A stretch of 64,000 nt of DNA, taken from Opitutus sp. (GTDB lineage Bacteria; Verrucomicrobiota; Verrucomicrobiia; Opitutales; Opitutaceae). The position numbers were made by a program, and so were the translations under genes. Where the stretch lies: NCBI GenBank assembly GCA_024998815.1, contig JACEUQ010000002.1, forward strand, positions 256,501 to 320,500, given 5' to 3'. Shown here in pieces: positions 27,602 through 36,389 of the stretch; position 1 is the first letter of the stretch, and every line of letters starts with the position of its first letter. The notes under the pieces were generated by a model. It saw only the letters and a program-made list of their open reading frames with translations. It did not search any database and was not told the origin of the DNA.

Positions 27602-28452
27602 ACACCTGGCTGACTCCGTTTCAGTACGACTACATGCTCACGGCTCTGTGGACGAGCACGCTCATCGGTGGCGTCTGCGGACTTCTCTCGGGCTTCATCA
27701 CCCTCAAGGGCTGGTCGCTGATGGGCGACGCGCTCTCGCATGCCGTGGTGCCGGGTGTGGCGCTGGCCTACCTGGCCGGCCTGCCCTTCTCGGTGGGCGC
27801 CTTCACCAGCGGGCTGCTCGCCGCCGGAGCCATGGCGTTTATTAAAATGAAAACCCCGGTGCGCGAAGACGCGGTGATCGGCATTGTGTTCACCTCGTTT
27901 TTTGCGCTCGGCCTGTTGCTCATCTCGATTTTTCCGAGCCGGGTGGACCTGAAGAGCATCATCTTTGGCAACATCCTGGGCATCGCCCCCGCCGACGTGC
28001 TGCAAGTGGTGATCGTATCGGCCATTTGCCTGCTGGTCATCGCGCTCAAATGGCGGGACTTGCTGCTGTTCTGCTTCGACCCCAGCCAGGCCCGCGCCCT
28101 GGGACTTCCGGTGGGTTTCCTGCACGTGCTGCTGCTCCTGCTGCTCTCGGCGACCGCGGTCGCGGCGCTGCAGGCGGTGGGCGCTATTCTGGTGATCGCC
28201 GTTTTGGTCACGCCGGGGGCGACCGCTTATCTGCTCACGGACCGCTTTGGTGTGTTGCTGCTGCTCGGCGCGGCGATTGGGGCGAGCACGGCGTTTGTCG
28301 GCGCCTACGCCAGTTACTTTTTAAACGGTGAAACGGGCGGCTGCATCGTCACATTGCAGACCCTGGTTTTCCTCGGTGCGCTGATCTTCGCGCCCAAACA
28401 CGGCCTGCTCGCGGGACGCCGTGCGCGCCGTTTGGCCAACACCACGCCATGA
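27598..28452 (+). CDS. Metal ABC transporter permease 1
   Basis: ABC-3 family inner-membrane permease, 284 aa with about eight to nine hydrophobic helices. Family landmarks: [20 protein letters not shown] (residues about 38-57), [13 protein letters not shown] and [20 protein letters not shown]. Overlaps both neighbours by 4 bases, indicating translational coupling. Pairs with the next permease, as in the SitABCD and MntABCD types. Confidence 0.93.
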   Translation: MNTWLTPFQYDYMLTALWTSTLIGGVCGLLSGFITLKGWSLMGDALSHAVVPGVALAYLAGLPFSVGAFTSGLLAAGAMAFIKMKTPVREDAVIGIVFTSFFALGLLLISIFPSRVDLKSIIFGNILGIAPADVLQVVIVSAICLLVIALKWRDLLLFCFDPSQARALGLPVGFLHVLLLLLLSATAVAALQAVGAILVIAVLVTPGATAYLLTDRFGVLLLLGAAIGASTAFVGAYASYFLNGETGGCIVTLQTLVFLGALIFAPKHGLLAGRRARRLANTTP

Positions 28453-29300
28453 ATGCCCAACTTCTGGATACGCTGCTAGAACCGTTCGCCTTCGGGTTTA
28501 TGCGCCAAGCGTTTGCCCTCGGCGCACTGGTCGCGACGGTGAGCGCGGTGCTGTCGTGTTTTTTGGTGCTGCGCGGCTGGTCGCTCATGGGCGACGCCAT
28601 CTCGCACGCCGTGCTGCCAGGCATCGTGCTCGCCTACATCGCGGGCGTACCGCTCGCAGTCGGGGCGTTTGGCAGCGGACTTTTTTGCGCGGTGGCCACG
28701 GGCTGGGTTAAGCGCAACAGCCGCATCAAGGAAGACACGGTCATGGGCGTGGTGTTTACCGGCATGTTCGCCTTCGGGCTGGTGCTGTTTTCCAAAACCC
28801 CGAGCGACCTGCACCTCGATCACATCCTGTTTGGCAACATCCTGGGCATCACCCCGGCGCAGATTTGGGAAACCAGTGTGCTGTCGGTCATCGTGCTCGG
28901 CGTGATCCTGATTCTGCGCCGGGACTTGATGCTGGTGTGTTTCGATCCCTCGCATGCGAAGGTGCTCGGGCTGCGCGTGCAGCTGCTGACTTACCTGCTG
29001 CTCGTGTTGCTCTCGCTGGCGATTGTCGCGGCGATGAAAGCGGTGGGGCTGATGCTGGTGATCGCCATGTTGATTACGCCTGGGGCGACGGCGTTGCTGC
29101 TCACCAAGCGCTTTGACCGCATGTTGCAGGTGGCGGTGCTGATTGCGGTCGGTTCATCGACCACGGGCATCTACATCAGTTTTTTCGCCGACGCCTCGCC
29201 GGCCGCCTGCATCGTGCTGGTGCAGGCGCTCGTCTTCGTGGCGACGCTGTGCACCCGCCACTTGCGCCGAGACGCCGGGACGGTGCGCACCCCCGAGTAG
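28449..29300 (+). CDS. Metal ABC transporter permease 2
   Basis: Second ABC-3 permease, 283 aa. It parallels the first throughout ([56 protein letters not shown]), so the pair arose by duplication and likely forms a heterodimeric channel. Last gene of the operon; an inverted repeat follows. Confidence 0.93.
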   Translation: MNAQLLDTLLEPFAFGFMRQAFALGALVATVSAVLSCFLVLRGWSLMGDAISHAVLPGIVLAYIAGVPLAVGAFGSGLFCAVATGWVKRNSRIKEDTVMGVVFTGMFAFGLVLFSKTPSDLHLDHILFGNILGITPAQIWETSVLSVIVLGVILILRRDLMLVCFDPSHAKVLGLRVQLLTYLLLVLLSLAIVAAMKAVGLMLVIAMLITPGATALLLTKRFDRMLQVAVLIAVGSSTTGIYISFFADASPAACIVLVQALVFVATLCTRHLRRDAGTVRTPE

Positions 29301-29344
29301 GCAGTAACATTTAAAGTGTCGGATCAACAATCCACGGCAGTTTG

Positions 29345-29416
29345 GCCGCGAAAGAACGCAAGGAGCGCAAAGAACAGGATCTGTATTTCTATGCGTTCTC
29401 TGCGTTCTTTCGCGGC
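29345..29416. repeat. Inverted repeat with GCCGCGAAAGAACGCA arms
   Basis: Perfect 16-base arms at 29345-29360 and 29401-29416 with a partly paired interior. It follows the last transporter gene and could act as a transcript end, but there is no clear T-tract. Otherwise I see nothing in 29301-29497. Confidence 0.85.
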
Positions 29417-29497
29417 TAAAAGATCGATGTATTTTCTGGTTTTCCAGGGTCGATCCGACTCATTGAAGGTTACTGCCTGCCAGTCCATCGCTAGCCC

Positions 29498-31406
29498 GAG
29501 CCTCCTCGAAAAGGTTTTTGGTTTTTTCTAGTAAAAACAACTTATGTGATTTAAGTTTACTGTAAAAGTGCCGTATTATACTGCATGAAAACAGGAAACA
29601 AAATAAGTAGCGGCGTTAAATTATCAAGTAACGAATCGATCGTTTATCCCTCCGGCGACTTCTTTTCAACCCCGGCGCGCAGTGATTTTGGTGATTTCTT
29701 ACTGCAATTACAGCGCTTTTGGCGGTCCCACCCCGAAATCGAAGTGGCCATGACCGCCGATCTCGACGCCCACGCCATGGCGGAAAAGCGCGAACGGCGG
29801 AAGGACCGGGAGTTCGAACTGGCGCAGACCGAGGCGTTGTTCGCCGTGCCGGCGTCAGGCACGGCGGAAAAAACGCAAGCCGAGTTCCTCGCCGCAGGGC
29901 GTCCGCGCACCCCCGCTGTTGTGGTTTTTATCACGGCCATGGCCACCGGTTACTTGGGGTCGCAATACAGTGCCTGCCCCCGGATGGTGCTGCTTGAATC
30001 GGCATCGTTGCGCACCTTGCTCGATGATTTGGGGTACACGCTGCCTGCACCTAATACCGTTGGCCCCCTGATAAATCGCCTGAGTGAGAGTACTCTCGCC
30101 CTGATCCACCGGGCCCAATTGGCCGATATTTTGGCCGAAGGGCTCGATTCGTTTACCGATATCACCCTGGACAGCACGGCGATCAAGGCATCCAGTTGCT
30201 GGCCAACAGACTCCGGTATCATTTACCGCCTCTTTGAGCGAGCCTACCGCATGGGCGGCAAGCTCGACCAGGTCGGGCTTAACTCGCTGCAGGATGGCTT
30301 CAAAGACCACTGGCTGGAGGAGTTGCGAAAGAGCGCCCGCGCCATCGCCCTGCTGGGTGGTGGTCCCCGCCGAGCCCAAAAACTCCGGCTGCTCTACGAC
30401 CAGTTTTACCAAATCGCCTGCAAGTTGGGCGGCAAGTTGCTCACCCAAGTAGAAGCCGCAGAGGCCGAAGCAAATGTTAAACTGGCCAAGCTGCGGCCCT
30501 CCAAGCGCCGGATCGCGGAAGACCTACTGGACTGCATCCACGGGGACGTGGTCGCGGTGATTACGACGATCCAGCAAAGCATTGCGCGGGTGCATGATGG
30601 GGTGAAGACCAAGTCGAGGGAAAGGGTCCTCAGCCTGGCCGATCGCAGTGCTGCTTTTATTGAAAAAGGCGGGCGGGAACCGGTGATTGGCTACAAGCCG
30701 CAATTGGCCCGCAGCCGCGGCGGTTTTGTCACCGCGCTGATTCTCGACGCGGGCAACGTGGCTGATTGCAAGCAACTGGTGCCCCTGCTGATCCAGAATA
30801 TCGCCAACACGGGCCTGGTGCCGGCGAGCGCGAACGTCGACGACGGCTACTCCAGCGCCGAAGGGCTGGCGCAGGCATACGAGCTGAAGGTGGCCAAGGT
30901 GAGCATCTCCGGCGCCAAGGGGCGCGCCTTGCTCGGCGAGGAACTGTGGAACCACCAGGATTATATCACGCTTCGCGCCGAGCGCAGCGCGATCGAGTCG
31001 CTGATGTTTACGCTCAAGTTCAACCACGGGTTCGGCCGGCCGGGTCGTCGCGGGTTGGCGGCGGTGCGCAGCGAACTGACCCTGAAGATCCTCGCGCACA
31101 ACTTTGACCGGATGATTTTGGTGCGCGCCAGAAGGTCTCAGGAAAAGCCGCTGCCCTTGGCGGCCTGAGTCGCTTCGCTCGTCGCGGCTAACCCAAATCG
31201 GTTCAATTAGTTCGGTGCAAAAGCCCCGGAGCGAACCGCCGTGGACTTCGCCGTTGGAAAAGCGACCTTGGTGATGGGGCCGGGGCTGTTTTTAGGCCGC
31301 CGCCCCTTCGTGAACACGTAAACCGAGTTCGTTCAGGGCTGTTTGCGCCCCCAGTGGCCGGCCGGGGCGGGAATACGCCCGTTGCGAAAGGCTTTTCGAG
31401 GAGGCT
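29498..31406 (+). mobile_element. Insertion sequence with GAGCCTCCTCGAAAAG terminal repeats
   Basis: The 16-base sequence GAGCCTCCTCGAAAAG at 29498-29513 recurs inverted at 31391-31406, then similarity continues weakly (TTT). The ends enclose one transposase gene. The right end lies inside a glycosyltransferase reading frame. No clear target-site duplication was found. The AT-rich left sub-terminal region (29510-29585) differs from the GC-rich host. Confidence 0.78.
29585..31168 (+). CDS. DDE transposase (ISNCY/IS5-like group)
   Basis: 527-aa transposase. Catalytic acidic residues are visible in DITLDSTAIKASSCWPTDSG (residues about 197-216), ASANVDDGYSSAEGLA near 420 and LRAERSAIESLMFTLKFNHG near 470. 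The 'LDST...YPTDS' style of the first motif is like ISNCY-type transposases, but family placement needs a search. Intact frame and intact inverted repeats suggest recent activity. The first 20 codons are AT-rich. Confidence 0.85.
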   Translation: MKTGNKISSGVKLSSNESIVYPSGDFFSTPARSDFGDFLLQLQRFWRSHPEIEVAMTADLDAHAMAEKRERRKDREFELAQTEALFAVPASGTAEKTQAEFLAAGRPRTPAVVVFITAMATGYLGSQYSACPRMVLLESASLRTLLDDLGYTLPAPNTVGPLINRLSESTLALIHRAQLADILAEGLDSFTDITLDSTAIKASSCWPTDSGIIYRLFERAYRMGGKLDQVGLNSLQDGFKDHWLEELRKSARAIALLGGGPRRAQKLRLLYDQFYQIACKLGGKLLTQVEAAEAEANVKLAKLRPSKRRIAEDLLDCIHGDVVAVITTIQQSIARVHDGVKTKSRERVLSLADRSAAFIEKGGREPVIGYKPQLARSRGGFVTALILDAGNVADCKQLVPLLIQNIANTGLVPASANVDDGYSSAEGLAQAYELKVAKVSISGAKGRALLGEELWNHQDYITLRAERSAIESLMFTLKFNHGFGRPGRRGLAAVRSELTLKILAHNFDRMILVRARRSQEKPLPLAA

Positions 31407-31579
31407 CTAGCTGCATATCGCTCAATAATACTCCGACTATCATCCGTGGAACCATCGTCGGTAATCAGCAGTTCAAAGTTTTTATAATTTTGCCGCAGTA
31501 AACCTTCAAAGCACTGCTCGAGGTACTTTCCGTGGTTAAAATTACAGTAAATAGCGCTGACTAATGGGGTGGGTTTCAT
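31292..31579 (-). pseudogene. Family-2 glycosyltransferase fragment truncated by the IS
   Basis: Residues 1-57 are a clear GT2 N-terminus (LVSAIYCNFNHGKYLEQCFE, then LLITDDGSTDDSRSIIERYA, including the nucleotide-binding DDGSTDDS). From residue 58 the frame is the inverted repeat and end sequence of the adjacent insertion sequence. The missing part is not found on the other side of the IS. Its start lies 22 bases from the stop of the upstream O-GlcNAc-transferase-like gene, so it was the last gene of the polysaccharide operon. Confidence 0.88.
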
Positions 31580-31601
31580 CGGTAGGTGTGCACAAAACCC
31601 A

Positions 31602-33590
31602 TCAAATCGTTACGGCCACAGGTTGTACACAGGCAAGAACCGCCTCGCCAAAGCGGCGGGCTTGCCCGGCGTGATCGAGTAACGCACTGGCCTCCATCGC
31701 CTCGCGCAACCCGGCGCGGGCCTGATCGAGCGCGGCCGGATCGCGGGCCAGTTCGCTGGCGATCCGCACGTAATCGGCCCGGTCCTGCGCCACCCAGTCG
31801 GAATGGCCGACGGCGTTAAGTAACGACACCCCCACGCGCGAGGCGTGCGTGGCGCCGGCCAGCGTGACCACCGGCACTCCCATCCAGAGCGCTTCACAGG
31901 TCGTGGTCGTGCCGTGATAGGGAAAAGAATCCAAGGCGATATCGACTTGGTTATAGGCTGCCAAGTGGTCGGCAATGGCGGGGTTCCAGCCAGAGAGCGT
32001 CACGCGGGCCGAATCAATGCCGGCAGCGGTGAGGCGGGGGCGTACAAACCGCGCCACCACCAGATCGTCGAGATGCGGGCTCTTGAGCTGCAGACGGGCA
32101 CCGGGCACGGCGCGCAGGATTTCGGCCCAAAGCGCGAGGGTTTCGTTGGTGACTTTCAGGAAGTTACTAAACGAGGCAAACACCACGCCTTCACCTTCGG
32201 CACGCGCGGTGCGGGCGGGCGCCGGGGCTTCGGCGGGGGGCTGATAACTCCACGCCGTGGGCGCGAAACGCACCAATCGTTCGGTCGCCAGGGCGTCGGC
32301 CGAATCGACCGGATCGGTCTGCGCATCGACGAAGCGGCAGTCCATGGCGTAGAGCCCGGTGGAGTGCGGATAACCCAGGTAATTGATCTGCACCGGGGCC
32401 AAGCGGCGGGCAAACAGCGCGAGGCTGTTTTGATTGGAATGGCCCGCCAGGTCGACGAGCACATCGGGACCCGCCGCGCGCACAGCGTCGACCGCAGCAT
32501 CGTCAGAAATCCCGTGCAGGGCCACCCACTGGTCGGCGTGTGCACGTAACCGGTCCGTCACTGCGTCACGACCTGAATCGGTGGCGAAAAGCTGAATCTC
32601 GAACTGCTCACGGTCGAGGTGACGCAGCAGCGGTTCGAGAAAAAAGGCCACCGAGTGGGCGTGCAAATCAGGGGACACAAACCCGAGGCGGATTTTTTTG
32701 GCGCCGGTCTTGCCCTTGGCTTTGGCGCGAACCGGGACGAGCGTGTCGGGCAAAGTAGAATTAACCACCGCCTGCTTGTGCAAAGCAAAGACGGCCTGTG
32801 GGGTCTGGTTCGGCAAATAATGGGACAACATGCAGCAACCGCTGCTGGCCACGAGGTTGAGAGGATCAACCCCGAGCATACGCTCGTAGGTGGCGTAGGC
32901 GGCGGCGGGCTGATAGGTGCGCATCTGGCCGATTGCTTGGGCGCGCAGCGCCGGGAGGCTACTGGAATCAGCCGTGGTGGCGCGGAACACGGCGGCGAGG
33001 CCATCGGCGAGCCCCTCACGGGAATCGAAGTGGGCGAGCGCGGTACTCGCCCAGGCATCGGCAAAGAAGGGATCGAGGCGGGTGGCGGTTTGAAAATGGG
33101 GCAGCGCGGCGGCGAGTCCATGGGCCAAACCGACGGCCAGGCCGAGTCGGTGGAAAACGACCGCATCATTCGGACACAGCACACTGAGCTTTTGCAGGGC
33201 GGCGGCGGCCTTGTCGGGACGGCCGAGGGCCTGCTGAACTTTCGCCAAGTTGTCCCAGGCCTCAGGTTTTTCGGTGAAACGGGTCAGGGCGGCCTCAAGG
33301 TGCGGCAACGAGTCGGCGTGGCGGCCGATGTCGGCCAGCGCCATACCCAAAAACAGACGGCATTCCAGCGAGCCGGGTTGGAGCTGGCGGGCCCGCCCGA
33401 GCAACGTAACCGCTTCGGCGAGGTGATCGCCACGCTGGAAAGCGAGCGCGCCGGCCAAGTACCACGCGGAGTAGTTTTTGGGATCGGCGGCGCGAACCTG
33501 GGCATAGCCTTTGGCGGCCTCATCGTGCGCGCCTGTTTGGTGATGGCCGAGGGCTTTGGCGAGCGCTTGCTCGATTTCTTTGGGTTTCAT
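31602..33590 (-). CDS. TPR protein with O-GlcNAc-transferase-like (GT41) catalytic domain
   Basis: 662 aa. N-terminal half: about seven tetratricopeptide repeats (residues 1-270). C-terminal half (from about 290): GT41/SPINDLY-like glycosyltransferase with KIRLGFVSPDLHAHSVAFF, VLVDLAGHSNQNSLALFA, VQINYLGYPHSTGL and the UDP-binding region ALDSFPYHGTTTTCEALWMG. Bacterial members glycosylate proteins or glycans; the acceptor is unknown. Belongs to the long minus-strand polysaccharide operon. Confidence 0.9.
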   Translation of the reverse strand: MKPKEIEQALAKALGHHQTGAHDEAAKGYAQVRAADPKNYSAWYLAGALAFQRGDHLAEAVTLLGRARQLQPGSLECRLFLGMALADIGRHADSLPHLEAALTRFTEKPEAWDNLAKVQQALGRPDKAAAALQKLSVLCPNDAVVFHRLGLAVGLAHGLAAALPHFQTATRLDPFFADAWASTALAHFDSREGLADGLAAVFRATTADSSSLPALRAQAIGQMRTYQPAAAYATYERMLGVDPLNLVASSGCCMLSHYLPNQTPQAVFALHKQAVVNSTLPDTLVPVRAKAKGKTGAKKIRLGFVSPDLHAHSVAFFLEPLLRHLDREQFEIQLFATDSGRDAVTDRLRAHADQWVALHGISDDAAVDAVRAAGPDVLVDLAGHSNQNSLALFARRLAPVQINYLGYPHSTGLYAMDCRFVDAQTDPVDSADALATERLVRFAPTAWSYQPPAEAPAPARTARAEGEGVVFASFSNFLKVTNETLALWAEILRAVPGARLQLKSPHLDDLVVARFVRPRLTAAGIDSARVTLSGWNPAIADHLAAYNQVDIALDSFPYHGTTTTCEALWMGVPVVTLAGATHASRVGVSLLNAVGHSDWVAQDRADYVRIASELARDPAALDQARAGLREAMEASALLDHAGQARRFGEAVLACVQPVAVTI

Positions 33591-33608
33591 AATTGGGGGG
33601 GGAGCGAG

Positions 33609-33664
33609 GAAGCTAAGAGCTAGGAGCTAGGAGCTCGTAGCTCCAAGCTCACAGCTCCCAGCTC
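33609..33664. repeat. AGCTCC-type repeat between genes
   Basis: Degenerate AGCTnnnAGCT units (AAGCTAAGAGCTAGGAGCTA and CTCCAAGCTCACAGCTCCCA) related to the block inside the helicase gene at 11419-11520. Occupies the 84-base gap between two operon genes. Confidence 0.75.
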
Positions 33665-33674
33665 ATTCGCTCAT

Positions 33675-34277
33675 TCAGGAGCGGCGGTCGACGAAGAGGT
33701 AGTCGTTGTGGCTGCCGTCCCAGTGGGGATTATCGCGGGTGTTAAAATTCGTGAGGTTGCACAGCAGGCTGTAATCTTGGCTGAGCAGGTAGTTGACCAC
33801 CTCGTAGAACGACGGCGTGTACACCTCGGCCAAAATGTGGCGCGGGCGGTAAATTTCGTAATCGAGGCTGCGCAGGACGTTGAGTTCGTAGTTTTCCACG
33901 TCGATCGACATGAGGTCCACGGGCTTGTCCTTAAGGGCGGCGTCGAAGATTTGCGTGAGCGAGGCGGCGCGCACCGTGACTTGGGCGGAGCGCTGGAGGC
34001 GCTGGCCGTTGACGCTCGACATCGGGTTGCCGTCGAAATCCCCGGTAATCTGGGTAACGCCAGAATCGGTGAGGGCACAGTTAAAAACTCGGCTCTTGGG
34101 GCGATTCACCGTGCACTTGGCGTAGGCTTGGGGCGAGGGCTCGACCAGCACGCCGGTCCAACCACGGTCGCGTTCCAGCGGGTAAGTGTACGACTGGAAA
34201 ATGCCGTCGTTGCCGCCGGCTTCAAAGAAGACGCCGCCTTGCTTGGGGATGATTTGGATGAGTTTTTCGAAGTTCAT
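33675..34277 (-). CDS. FkbM-family methyltransferase 1
   Basis: 200-aa SAM-dependent methyltransferase. The SAM motif reads FFEAGGNDGIFQS (residues about 17-29); PVDLMSIDVENYELNVLRSL is the FkbM core, and NDYLFVDRR ends the domain. Expected to O-methylate a sugar of the polysaccharide or glycoprotein made by this locus. It starts 21 bases after the upstream gene. Confidence 0.88.
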   Translation of the reverse strand: MNFEKLIQIIPKQGGVFFEAGGNDGIFQSYTYPLERDRGWTGVLVEPSPQAYAKCTVNRPKSRVFNCALTDSGVTQITGDFDGNPMSSVNGQRLQRSAQVTVRAASLTQIFDAALKDKPVDLMSIDVENYELNVLRSLDYEIYRPRHILAEVYTPSFYEVVNYLLSQDYSLLCNLTNFNTRDNPHWDGSHNDYLFVDRRS

Positions 34278-34298
34278 GAGAGGATGAAGCGTTAAGAA

Positions 34299-35471
34299 TT
34301 AGGCGATAAATTCAGGGTAACGGTTAAGGAAGGCGGGGGAAAAGCGGCTGGCGGAAATGCGCCACATGCCGACCGGATCTAGGCTGCGAATCGTCGCCTG
34401 CGCAGGGTGCTCGGGCTGGGGAAAGGGCCGCAGCGCTTCGCGCAAACCACGCTCGATGGCCTCAGCGTCGGGCGGAATATCTTCATAAAGTGCCGAGTTA
34501 AACGGCGCCGGTCCGAGGACCGAATCGTAGCCGGAAACCAGTCCGGCGGCCTGTTGGCTAAAGGTCAAAACATCGCCGGTGGCACGAACTTTAAGCCGAC
34601 TCGGCACGACCAGGGTTTTCTCCGAGGGATGCGGAATGAGGGTCCAGCTGCCGATCTGGCAGCACGGGATGCCCAGCGTGTCGCAAAATAAACCGGCACC
34701 CGAGGGGCTCACCAGCCCGACTGCGGCGTGGGCGAAGAGATAAAAATCGTTTTTCGGGCTGGCGAACGGAGAGCGCGGATAATCCCAGACGTCGAACTCG
34801 CGAAACACTTCGGGCATGGGCTCACGACCGCCAAGCACGATCGCGTAACCGTTGTCGCGGAGAAACTCTAGGGCGGGCTTATACACCTCGCCTGGTAACA
34901 AGCGCGCGGTGCCGTTGCCCGTAACCGATTTGATCTGAATGACCGCGTACTTTTGGGCCTTTAACCGGGAGATAAAAGCGGGGTCGCCGGGGATTTGGTC
35001 GAGCGCCTCGCGCAAGGGACATTGCCCGGAGGTTGCCCGCCAAGCTTCATGCATTCGGATCGTCTGCGCCATGAACTCCTCACTGCGCAACGCCCACCCA
35101 AAATTGAGCGGAAAAAGGTCGCCGATCACGCGTGGCGATTTGTCCGGTAGCACCAGTTTCCAATGGGCTTGGCCGATGTCGAAAACGAGCTCCGGATAAA
35201 ACAGCTGGATCTCACGCAAGATCGTGCCGGCGTTGGCATCGATGATGGTTTGCACACCGTGGCGCTTGAGGATTTCCACCAGCATCAGCGCCATGTCGGT
35301 GGGCGGCAGGATGACGACGGCCGTATGCGTCAGAAAAACCGGATGGCTACGCACCTGACGCAGCAGCAAATCGGTTTCCAGCAGCATATGCCCCGGCGAG
35401 ATGTAGAAAAACATGCCGCCGGCGACCAGGCAGTTGGCCTTGCGGAGGTTGGCGACGAAGTTACTCAGCAT
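34299..35471 (-). CDS. Putative glycosyltransferase, TIGR04372-like
   Basis: 390 aa with a GT-B style C-terminal half: YAVIQIKSVTGNGTARLLPG, GYAIVLGGREPMPEVF, DVWDYPRSPFASPKNDFYLF and VGLVSPSGAGLFCDTLGIP. The pattern of a short 'DY..SP..S.ND..L..' segment followed by a 'SPSGAG' loop is like the TIGR04372 glycosyltransferase family; I cannot confirm by search. No membrane segment except a weak hydrophobic N-terminus. Its position between two FkbM genes supports a role in glycan assembly. Confidence 0.62.
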   Translation of the reverse strand: MLSNFVANLRKANCLVAGGMFFYISPGHMLLETDLLLRQVRSHPVFLTHTAVVILPPTDMALMLVEILKRHGVQTIIDANAGTILREIQLFYPELVFDIGQAHWKLVLPDKSPRVIGDLFPLNFGWALRSEEFMAQTIRMHEAWRATSGQCPLREALDQIPGDPAFISRLKAQKYAVIQIKSVTGNGTARLLPGEVYKPALEFLRDNGYAIVLGGREPMPEVFREFDVWDYPRSPFASPKNDFYLFAHAAVGLVSPSGAGLFCDTLGIPCCQIGSWTLIPHPSEKTLVVPSRLKVRATGDVLTFSQQAAGLVSGYDSVLGPAPFNSALYEDIPPDAEAIERGLREALRPFPQPEHPAQATIRSLDPVGMWRISASRFSPAFLNRYPEFIA

Positions 35472-35505
35472 GGCCGTAAAAACATAAGCGTGAAGGGCGC
35501 GGGCA

Positions 35506-36369
35506 TTACCAGCTCATCGCCGAATGGCGGGTGATGAACAGGCTGCCTCCCTTGTAGGAGGTCGGCATATCGGCAAGCGAGGCAACGCGGCCCCAGCCCA
35601 GTTTTTGAGCAAATGCATTCACGCCAAGGGAAGTCAGGTGATTGAAAATCGCCTCAGCGTTTTCGGGCGACCCGATCTCAACCATCATGTCGGTTTTGGC
35701 CCAGTGAGCGGCGGTGGTGGCGAGGAGAATGGTGCGCTCCTGGCCCTCAGCGTCCATCTTGACGAAATCAACCGTAGGCATGATGTCGGCGATGGCGCGC
35801 ACGGGGACGGGGAAGCGCTCCAGTTCGCCGTAAGCGTTAGGCTTGGCGCCGGCGAGGTGGCTGCTGGTGGTGTTGCCGAGCACCCGCACAAATTCAAGAG
35901 TGCCGGTCTGGTTGGAAACCGCGGCGCGTTCTAGGCAGACAGCCTTGTCGGCGCCATTGAGCGCGAGGTTACGGGCCAGCAAATCGGCGTGCACGGGATC
36001 GGGTTCGAAGGCCGTCACCTGCCAGCCGCAACGGCTCATTAACAGGCTGTGTAAACCGAGATTGGCACCGATGTCGGCGGCGCGCTGGTAGCGATTTTTA
36101 TTGGCAGCGTAGAAGGCGAAAATGATCAGCTCGTCGAGGCCGAACAGGTCGAGCGAATCCACCGCGCCCATACGATGAAACGGTAGCTCGATGACGCCGA
36201 ACGGCTCAATGGTTTCGCGGGCGTTTTCAGTGCCGGTAAACGACGTGGCGCGGACGGAGGCCAGGGCGACCGGATCGAGCGCTTGATACAGCGCGGTGGT
36301 GCGCGCGTGTTGACCGGGAACGGTGGCAAGCGCGGCGATGAGCTGGGAGAGCGATGGTAGGGTGGACAT
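35506..36369 (-). CDS. FkbM-family methyltransferase 2
   Basis: 287 aa. An N-terminal region of about 85 residues precedes the SAM motif RAADIGANLGLHSLLMSRCG (residues 95-114). FVKMDAEGQERTIL is the FkbM core and GSLFITRH ends the domain. Only distantly similar to the other two FkbM proteins in the locus, so a separate acceptor position is likely. Confidence 0.88.
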   Translation of the reverse strand: MSTLPSLSQLIAALATVPGQHARTTALYQALDPVALASVRATSFTGTENARETIEPFGVIELPFHRMGAVDSLDLFGLDELIIFAFYAANKNRYQRAADIGANLGLHSLLMSRCGWQVTAFEPDPVHADLLARNLALNGADKAVCLERAAVSNQTGTLEFVRVLGNTTSSHLAGAKPNAYGELERFPVPVRAIADIMPTVDFVKMDAEGQERTILLATTAAHWAKTDMMVEIGSPENAEAIFNHLTSLGVNAFAQKLGWGRVASLADMPTSYKGGSLFITRHSAMSW

Positions 36370-36389
36370 GGTTTTTTAAAATTAAAAAA

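Noticed and set aside
31340-31579. Short intact glycosyltransferase gene of 95 aa
   Set aside because: The frame after residue 57 is insertion-sequence end DNA, so it is a truncated gene.
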